Below, piece after piece: positions 56,740 to 64,000 of a stretch of DNA of 64,000 nucleotides. The DNA comes from Heloderma charlesbogerti (Eukaryota > Chordata > Lepidosauria > Squamata > Helodermatidae): positions 868,001 to 932,000 of the forward strand of contig JANEZZ010002067.1 of NCBI GenBank assembly GCA_026122225.1. The letters are read 5' to 3'. Made by a program: the position numbers and the translations under genes. Below the pieces are notes generated by a model. The model ran no database searches. It saw only the letters and a list, made by a program, of their open reading frames with translations, and was not told the origin of the DNA. Numbering within the stretch: position 1 is the stretch's first letter; the number at the start of each line of letters is the position of its first letter.

Positions 56740-57860
56740 CTGCAAGTGTAGGCACCCACGCAGGGCAGAAAGCGCCGGTGACAACAGGCGCCATGCCCGA
56801 GCACGCGCCGCCGCCACACCCACTGGCAAGCAAGAAGCGAGGGGGCAGGCGCACCGCCACCATAAGCGCTGGTGTCCTCCAGGGCCGGCGAACGCTGGCA
56901 GGAACAGGCGGCGCACACGAATGTGCGCCGCCGCAACGAATGCTGGCGGTCCCACCAGCTCGGCAAGCCTCAGCCGCGAGGGGCGGCGCACGAGGAAGCA
57001 CGCCCGCCGCGAGTGCCAGGAACTCCGGGGCCGCTGCGGCATGAGCCGCAAGTGCTGGAGGAGGAGGCGGCGAAGGGGGGGCGGGCGCGCCGTCGCAGCA
57101 AGCACCGGCGCCCCCAAAGAGAATGAGTGCAGGGAGAGGCAAAGGCGGGCGGCCAAGGAGGGGGTGGTGCCGGGCGCGGCGCTGGGCGCAGCAGGCGCAC
57201 CAGGCCAATGGCACCGAAGAAGCAAGGGATAAGGCGAGGGAGGGGGCAGGCGCGCTGCCCTCAAACACCGGCCCCTCAGAGGGCATCAAGTGCCAGCGGC
57301 TGCAGGGGCCGCGCCCAAGCGCCCACCGCCACCAATGCCAGCACTTCCGTCGGCAGGGGAGGCAGCGGCCACGAATGAGGTGCACCTCAGCGCGCGCCCC
57401 CGCCGCGAGCGCCGGCAGCCCCGGAGCTGCGGCAGGCACGCCAGGCCAACGGAGCCAGAGAACCAAGGGAGGGGGCGGGCGCGCTGCCCTCAAACACCCC
57501 GCCCTCAGAGGGCAGCAAGTGTCAGCAGTCGCAGGGGCCGTGCCCAAGCACACGCCGCCACCAACGCCAGTGCTCCTGCTGGCAGGGGAGGCGGCGGCCA
57601 CGAATGAGTTGCGCCTCAGCGTGCGCCCCCACCGCGAGCACCGGCAACCCCGGAGCCGCGGCAGGCCCGCCAAGCCAACGGCGCCGGAGAAGCGAGGGAG
57701 GCGGCGAGGGAGGAGGCAGGCGCACTGCCCACAAGCACCGGCGCCCTCAAAGGGCAGCAAGTGACAGCAGCCGCAGGGGCCGTGCCCAAGCGCGAGCTGC
57801 CACCAACACCGGCGCGCCCAAGCGCACGCCCCCGCCGCGAGCACCGGAGCGGAAACAAGC
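56740..57860. repeat. CpG-rich minisatellite, about 230-bp units
   Basis: Units begin CTGCCC.CAAACACC at 57255, 57484 and 57725 (229 and 241 bp apart), with weaker units upstream to about 56740. Each holds CAGCAAGTG.CAGC, GCAGGGGCCG.GCCCAAG, GGCAGGGGAGGC.GCGGCCA and CGCGAGC.CCGG. CpG is frequent, unlike most of the window. Long frames on both strands (453 codons on minus, 56483-57844; 263 and 213 on plus) are low-complexity Arg/Pro/Ala/Gly translations of the repeat and are not accepted as genes. It lies between A1 and the Sauria SINE. Confidence 0.85.
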
Positions 57861-57996
57861 CTGTTGGCAGCGACTTAGGTGCCTTGATTGCACGCCAAGA
57901 CCAGGTGGCTGGTACGGGATGAAGTCTTGAGCAGGCAGGTGGTCTCCGGCAGGGGGGTGTCCCTCGTCGTTTCCCGGCGGAGGTATAGCTCTCTCT

Positions 57997-58180
57997 AGCT
58001 GCGTCGAGCCAGAGAGCTGAGATTGGGAGGGGGGCTGAGTTTAAGGCAACTCAGCCTGCCCCTCCTTGCATGGTGGTGCCACTGGGGTGCACCAATCAGA
58101 GGCTCCTGCGTCCTGTCACCCCACCTGCCCACAATGCCCCCCCCCTTTCAGCCAGACAAGCTGGCACGGGGGTTAGGGCA
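57997..58180 (-). repeat. A1 terminal repeat (outer 5' end of the element)
   Basis: Partner of A2 with about eight differences by eye. The outermost bases on the minus strand are TGCCCTAACCCC. Confidence 0.85.
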
Positions 58181-59204
58181 TTTCTCTTTCTTTCCTGATG
58201 GGAGTTGATGGCTGCATTTCTCTGGCTTTCACAGGTCCAGGTGAGCCAGAAGGATTTTGGTGATGGTCTTAAGCAAAGGTGACAAAAGAGTCATGTAGAC
58301 ATGCTTGCTTATACAGTATTGGGTTTCCAGGGTCTTACAGCTTTAAAAGGCATTGAATAAAATGTTTTCATTGTGGGGGCTTCTGTAGTTGTTGTCCTGA
58401 GGCAAGATCTGAAATTTACAAGTGTTAACTGAGGAATTACGGCAATAAGAGCACAGTGGCTGTCCAGAAAGTTTATGCCAGTAGGTTACATCTCCTCTTG
58501 GGTTGTGCAAGGCCTTAACATCCTTTGGGACCTGTTTTTCTGCCCTTCTCAAGACCAAAAAACCTTAGTCCCGGTTCAGATACAGGCCACATTTTCCCAG
58601 ATCAGCAGAATTTTGGGGTACTTCTTCGTAACAGCTGTCAGGAGACAACAACTCTTTTAGATGCATATGTAAAATATTGCATTGACATACCTTTAAAAAG
58701 AATGGGTTGTATCCAATGTTGATTCTACTTAGAGCAGACCTATTGAAATGAATGAGGATGAAGTTAGACTAACATTGGAGACAACCCTAGCTATTTCTTA
58801 GAAGTTTCAAAATTTAAAGGTGAAGCTGTCCCCAGCCCCACAATTGACTGTGTCTTTCAAAATATGTAAGAAACCCCATCCAACAAAAAAAAGCGCTTCC
58901 AGAAAAACAAAACCTGTGGGGCCAAGTGACACTACAGAGAGAGCCCACAGAAGCTTCCAACTCCACCCCATGCTTCCCGCACCAGAAAAAGATAACTTCA
59001 GGGAAAGCAATATGGTTTCCTTTAAAGCAGTTCATTGCTCTTGCCTTACACCATCACTCTGGCATGTTTTACTTTTGTTGCTGGACTCTACTTTCACTTC
59101 CTTGGGTTTAATACATAGTAATGTGGGAGAATGTTCCTATTGACTTTCAGTCATCCGCAACTCCTCATAATGGGCAGTGTGTGTGTTAGATTGTACACAA
59201 TAGG
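58181..59204. other. No gene seen apart from one MITE
   Basis: Small overlapping frames at 58475-58722 and 58820-59143 lack domains. Confidence 0.45.
58689..58790. mobile_element. Small inverted-repeat MITE, second family
   Basis: GGGTTGTATCCAATGTTGAT pairs with AACATTGGAGACAACCCT. The interior has CCTATTGAAATGAATGAGG. Confidence 0.75.
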
Positions 59205-59328
59205 GATGGGGAATTTGTGGCCCTTCAGATGCTTGGCATACAACTCCCATCATCCCTCACCATTGTTTGTGCTGCCTAGGGTTGAAGGTAGTTGTTGGCT
59301 AAAACATCTGGAGGGCTACAAGTTGCTT
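59205..59328. mobile_element. hAT-like palindromic MITE, copy 4
   Basis: GATGGGGAATTTGTGGCCCT and ACAACTCCCATCATCCC at the left, AAACATCTGGAGGGCTAC at the right. Confidence 0.75.
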
Positions 59329-60223
59329 TATTTGTTGTCTGTTATCAGCCCTACTACACAACAAATGACTACTTATTCCTTCCAACGAATATCCCTTTTA
59401 ACTGTTGTGGAAGTGTGCCACCTTAATTGTGCATCCATTTAAATTTGCCTGCGGTTTTTTTTTAATTTGTTTATGCAAGTGTAGAGGGGCAGAGGCAATA
59501 CCGTCCCTTTACTCCTGTGAGCCACAGCATAGCAACTTATGTCTGTTTTTGCTTGCTTGTTGGTGGGCATGTATGTGGACCCCTCATATTATGATTCCTT
59601 TGTTATGTTCTATACTTGAACAGCTAAACATTTTTATTTGATATAGTGATGTGAGAAAGTTTTCATGTGCATTTTTTAAACTATGGCCATTTTAATAATA
59701 GCAGTGAGGGGGAATTGTCAAATTCTGCAGGAGCATTTGGAATTTGGAAGGAACTGGGAAGTTTAGAGCTGGCCAATAGACAAAGAATTTCCAGTGGGTT
59801 TTCTCCCACTTTTTCAGATGGGTTTCTCACTGCTTTTTTCTTTTTGAGAAACAGAACAAGATGAATCTCACCTTTCTCGACCAGGAGTCTCCAACTCAGC
59901 CAAGTCATAGATAATTAATTTCTTTTTTCCCTCTCTAAAATGCCATCAGAAATCAGGCTCAGAATTCACCCAAGGCCTCTAGAGGGAGACCAAATTTGTC
60001 TTTTCCAATGGAGATTAATGTCCTGCTGTTCCAGTTTGTAAACACCATTTTATGCTCACAGTTATTATGCACTTTCACTGGCTTTGGTTCAGCTCAGTCT
60101 CGTTATTTTTCATTGATGTCAAATTCTCTTTTCTTTCCTTGTAGACATATTTTTCTTAACTCTGTCTGCTCTTTTACATTGCCTGATGCTTCTGCTACCC
60201 AGATATCAGAATGCAGACGTATT
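59329..60223. other. No gene seen
   Basis: Only short frames and T-rich runs. Confidence 0.45.
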
Positions 60224-60256
60224 CATTCATTCATTCATTCATTCATTCATTCATTC
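60224..60256. repeat. (ATTC)n simple repeat
   Basis: Read directly. The reading frame over it gives a repeating SFIH string. Confidence 0.95.
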
Positions 60257-60349
60257 TTACTCACTCACACACAGCCCTGTGGAAGAATCAGTTCATAGAA
60301 TATGGGTACTACATTAAGCTCCCGCTGTCTGTTGTGCCTGTGTCTTATA

Positions 60350-60374
60350 CACACACACACACACACACACACAC
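60350..60374. repeat. (AC)n simple repeat
   Basis: Read directly. Confidence 0.95.
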
Positions 60375-61249
60375 AAGAATTTTATAAGTGCAATGCAGTC
60401 TGGGTTGCAGCAGCACAAACTGAGAGCCTTGGGACCAGCTAGTTGACAAGACCAAAAATCAAGTCAGAACCACAGGGCAACTCAGAAGGTAGGGCTTCAG
60501 ACCAAGCTGGGACTAAAGGACAAACCCAGGTGGGAGGAGCAAGGAGCAAGCCAGTACTGAAGGATAACCAAGAGCACATCAGAGCTCAGGAAGGCCATGT
60601 TACTCAAGCAAGACTCAGTCAGAACACGACACCTTCTTATACAATTCCTTCTCCAGGACAACCCAATCACCAGCCTGAAGGGGTGGAGCCAGTCCCGGGG
60701 CTGAAAGTATGTAACTGAGAAGCTGCCACTTGCAGTTCAGAGCTTCACCACACTGGGAGCTGTGCTCAGATCCAGCAGTTCTTGGCAGAGGTTTCCCCTG
60801 GGTCAAATTAGATCAGGGCAGGGACCTGTCCTCTTGTCCATGCATGCTGTGCTATAATAATGAGGATGCTGGAAAAAAATAGTTGCTGCTACCACCACAG
60901 GCTACCTGTGGTAAATGAGCAATTAATGTATTGTTTTGAAATTGAGGTCCATGACTGGGTGTCATGAAACTGCTTTGAGTTGTCTGTTATATGCAGATAT
61001 TATGGCTTGCAATAAATTGTTGATGTGTTTATTTTATTTTATTTGGGGGGCATACTTTGTTGTGAATTGCTTTCACTTTAATGTATATTTTAAAAAGTGT
61101 ACAAATAAAGTGACTATGACTTGGACTTAAATGGTGAGGGCTACAGTGGCGGAGTCAGGATTTGTAATGATGCCTATTGCAGATAGTGCTACTTAACCGT
61201 TTCACCACAATGAAGAATGTGATGCAAAAATCCTTTGGCGGTTGTGCTG
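60375..61249. other. No gene seen
   Basis: Nothing recognised. An A/T-rich stretch with AAATAAAG lies near 61104. Confidence 0.45.
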
Positions 61250-61640
61250 CCTTCACACTGGTACACACTGGGCCAGTTTGCATGAGAGAGACAGCTCAGG
61301 GGGTTATTTAACCCATGATGAGCTGTGATGTGCGCCAGGCGACATTTTGAATATGCAACCTCAAGCAGAGGTCATGCAAACCCTATGTCATGCAAACCCA
61401 GCCACCTAGGGTTATTTCAGGGCTAAACAACCCTTGCATAACCCTATAACAAACCAAGGGTTATGTAAGGGTTGCTTAACCCTCAAATAACCCTCAGTGG
61501 CTGGGTTCACTTGACACAACATCCCCTGAGTGGGGGTTGCATATTCAAAATTGCACCTGCATGCACTCAGCATGCACCACAGCTCATAACTGCTTAAATA
61601 ACGCCCGATGAGTCCGCCATGTTGTGCAAATGTGGTCACA
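61250..61640. mobile_element. Palindromic MITE-like element, arms about 150-190 bp
   Basis: Centred near 61449. CATTTTGAATATGCAACC pairs with GGTTGCATATTCAAAATTG, and CAACCCTTGCATAACCCT pairs with AGGGTTATGTAAGGGTTG. CCACCTAGGGTTATTTCAGG also has its mirror. Symmetry may extend to the TTTGCA / TGCAAA outer blocks. There is no coding. Confidence 0.75.
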
Positions 61641-62583
61641 GTAGTGCTGCATCTATAATATGTCCATCACAGTATCACAAAATGATACATAGGTGTGTTT
61701 TATTGTTTCCCATTAGATCCGGAACACCAGGGCATTTCAAGAATTACAACCCCTGTTGCAACTAAATAATCCCATCTGTTCATTAACCCTACTCGGATGT
61801 TGGATCCATACTGGATTTTAAAGAACAAGAATGCCAAATAACAATTAGAAACAGCACTCAGAAATAGTAGAAAAATTCAGGCCAATGAGGCAAGTGAGGA
61901 TGAGCAATGAAGCAATAAAACCAGCCGATGCTCAGAATAAATCTTGGATGTGGGCTAAAAGAAGCAGTAGGACGTGATGAGGTTTGCAATTAAGCCCCAC
62001 ATCAGTGGCAGTTAAAACTAGTCCATTCTAGTTTAACTGTACTTCGCAAGGTATATAAAGGAGAGCATATCAGATGAGGAAATGAAGAAAAGTAGACCTT
62101 TTGCTGGGGATCTTGTCGAAGGAATAAACGGGCAGGGTCGCCTTTCTGGATTCTTTCATGAGTAAGAACTTCAGCTCAGATAGGTATGGCAGAAACTCAG
62201 TTCCTGTGCCTAAGTGCTTCTCTTCATACACCCAAGCTCTTCTGATTTCCTTTTCTTACTACAGTTTTGTCATGCTGCATTGGAGGCTACTCTTAAGGGT
62301 GGCCTGGCTTTCTGGAGTGACTTTTTCAGGAGCACAGAGAACCTCAGAAGTCCAAGAACAGGATGGAAGCACCATCTGTGGCTCTTTGTATCCCACCAAA
62401 TGTCTTCTGACTGAGCATTAAAAGACCCTCATCTACTATAGCTGCAGAGAAAGTAAATATAATATGCCAACTGGTAGTTCGTATATTGTATGATGCTGGT
62501 AGTAGTTTGCAGTCTTGGGCAATGGAAACAGAACTAAATTCTTTTGAAGTGAAAGCATCCTGAATTATAACACTGATGTCATT
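61641..62583. other. No gene seen
   Basis: Two overlapping frames at 62158-62421 lack domains. The rest is unique AT-rich sequence. Confidence 0.45.
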
Positions 62584-62711
62584 GGGTTGGGTCCAGATAG
62601 AGACATACTTTGAGTAGAGTCATTGAAATTAATGGCGCTTGGTCATGACTAAAGTCCCGTTGATTTTAATGGGTCATACTGCTCAAAGTATGGCTAAATC
62701 TGGAGTTGTCC
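62584..62711. mobile_element. Small inverted-repeat MITE, second family
   Basis: TGGGTTGGGTCCAGATAGAG and CATACTTTGAGTAGAGTCA are mirrored by CTGCTCAAAGTATGGC and TAAATCTGGAGTTGTCCCA. Confidence 0.7.
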
Positions 62712-62779
62712 CAAAGTCTCCACAGAGCCGCCGGCCAGGGCCAGCTGCAGCCGGAATTCCGGCCACTGCCAGGCTGCTG

Positions 62780-63259
62780 CGGCCGCAAATGGCGGCCATC
62801 ATAGCAGCCACCATTTGCGTACCTGCATTAGGCTGTGTAAGTATTTAGTGCCTGCCTTTTGCCGTAAGTGCCTGCCTTTTGCCATCATAGGCTACGTAAA
62901 TACTTACGTAGCCTATTACGGCAAAGAACAGGGGCGCAAATGGCGTAGCAGCCACCATTTGCACCCCTGCTCTTTGCTGTGATAGGTATTTACGTAGCCT
63001 ATCACAGCCTAATGCAGGCACGCAAATCACGCCCGCTATGACGGCCACCATTTGCGGCCTCAGCAGCCCGGCAGCGTCCAGAAGACAAGCCGCATCCGCC
63101 GCCGCATCTGCTGCTGCTGCATCCGCCACCAGGTAGGTCCGTCCCAGCTATTTTGGGGTGGGGGTGGGGGGGAGGCCGCTCCACTATGGACCCCGGGTGG
63201 CCAGATTCCAAAGAATCCAGCCTCACTGGAATCCGTGGCAGATTTCTCCTACATCCCTA
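62780..63259. mobile_element. hAT-like foldback element, related subfamily, left terminus missing
   Basis: The right terminus GATTTCTCCTACATCCCTA is B-type. An internal palindrome runs from GCCGCAAATGGCGGCC (62782) to GGCCACCATTTGCGGCC (63057), with TAGGCTACGTAAATACTTAC stems. An outward GGTAGGTCCGTCCC lies at 63132. No left TAGGGATG end or matching 8-bp duplication (the right flank is GTCAACAG) was found. The end sequence is closest to that at 32859. Confidence 0.7.
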
Positions 63260-64000
63260 GTCAACAGCAACTTTTTCCCTTTTGGAAATCCCTGTGCAGG
63301 GTGGCAGAATTTGGGAAAGCAAATGGATGAGGGGAAAGTTTAATTCTTTCCTCCTAGAGCATGTCAGTCCTGATCTAAATCAGGGCCTCATGCAGTTACT
63401 CTAAAGTAAAGAAAAAGATACGGTTCAGCTACACGCTACACAATTAATGTAATGTGAAGTTTGACCCTGAGAATCAGAGTCAATAGATACCTGCATTTCA
63501 TATTCTCTTCCTTGATTTCAAAGGATTATGAAAAAGTACAAAGCTTCTGGAGCTGATCAGGGCAGAACAGAAGTCTGTGGAGCTTACTTATGGTACATAC
63601 AAAACTATGTCATTCATTTTACTTAATGGCTACATTCCATTTGTCAATTAAGCAGAAATTAATGGGTTTTTTAAAATGGGGCTCTTTTAGCTACCAGTTG
63701 TTTAACGTTCAAGATGCTCAAGCATTCCCACGCTTGATCTTTTGCACATGTTCCAAGTTAGTTTGTGCAAAAGATTGGATTTTGCATGCACTCCATGAGA
63801 GCCTGTGCAAAACACTCATCGGTGCTTGAAACACCCACAGCCACTGACTTTCCTTGCACCTGCCTCTTGTTTCCAAACACTGACATGGTAGTGTCTCTGC
63901 TTAGAAAAGGAGGTTTCATTCCAGCTTGGGGGAAAGCAGAGGAGAAGGCCACCATCTTAGAAGTCAAGCCCAGCGCTCAAAGCAAAGCTGTTTACATGAC
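63260..64000. other. No gene seen
   Basis: Only short frames. A small hairpin TCTTTTGCACA / TGTGCAAAAGA lies at about 63738-63774. Confidence 0.45.

Larger units (their letters stand above)
48822..58180 (-). mobile_element. Ngaro/PAT-like tyrosine-recombinase retrotransposon, degraded, with nested insertions
   Basis: Read on the minus strand the order is A1 (58180-57997), interior, B1 (50003-49599), A2 (49596-49414), B2 (49226-48822). This is the split direct-repeat arrangement A1-ORFs-B1-A2-B2 of PAT/Ngaro elements in the DIRS order. The interior keeps recognisable reverse transcriptase, RNase H and tyrosine recombinase traces at 54600-52300. An LTR retrotransposon reading is weaker: two long repeats abut with only TT between them, and no primer-binding site follows. 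Insertions within it are hAT (50491-52282), an ERV-like LTR (54675-55093), a 5S/CR1 SINE and a Sauria SINE. The gag-side region (55100-57990) is largely replaced by SINEs and a minisatellite. A 187-bp stretch between A2 and B2 (49227-49413) has no partner. Confidence 0.7.

Noticed and set aside
56483..57844. 453-codon minus-strand frame and the overlapping 263/213-codon plus-strand frames as protein genes
   Set aside because: They are translations of a GC-rich tandem repeat with no stops in several frames, low-complexity composition and no domain.

Overview
This window is non-coding, repeat-dense vertebrate DNA, most likely from a squamate reptile. The best evidence is a tRNA-headed SINE of the Sauria type (56196-56482, minus). 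It sits with a Bov-B LINE tail (45359-45412), several L2 LINE copies whose 3' ends read CCGCCCAGAGAGCTTCGGC and end in (AAAT)n, CR1 tails built on ATTCTATG, and many copies of the 'GCAATCCTAT' MITE family and a second, palindromic MITE family built on GTGGCCCTCCAGATG, both familiar from lizard genomes. I found no exon of a host protein gene, no tRNA or rRNA gene and no CRISPR array. The longest open frames are LINE or retrotransposon remnants, or translations of a GC-rich tandem repeat.

Layout. From 1 to about 48.8 kb the sequence is ordinary intergenic or intronic DNA carrying scattered insertions: PIF/Harbinger-like MITEs of several sizes, hAT-like palindromic MITEs, L2 LINE fragments on both strands (best preserved at 45550-46820), two CORE/MIR-like SINEs, CR1 tails, a large 5S-rRNA-related palindrome (33117-33640) and simple repeats.

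The unusual part is 48822-58180. I read it as one large retrotransposon on the minus strand with the split direct repeats of tyrosine-recombinase (Ngaro/PAT-like) elements. A1 (57997-58180) stands at one end and B1-A2-B2 (50003 down to 48822) at the other. Between them are decayed reverse transcriptase, RNase H and tyrosine recombinase sequences (54600 down to 52300). Other elements have since landed inside it: a hAT element that itself received a second copy of the same family, both with exact 8-bp target duplications; a retroviral-type solo LTR; a 5S-rRNA/CR1 chimeric SINE; the Sauria SINE; and a CpG-rich minisatellite of about 230-bp units.

From 58.2 to 64 kb the sequence returns to ordinary DNA with MITEs, including a half-element of a hAT family related to the nested pair. 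The elements do not form a pathway, but they form three parasite/host pairs that share 3' tails: CORE-SINE with L2, Sauria SINE with Bov-B, and the 5S SINE with CR1. All assignments were made by eye. No alignment or database search was run.
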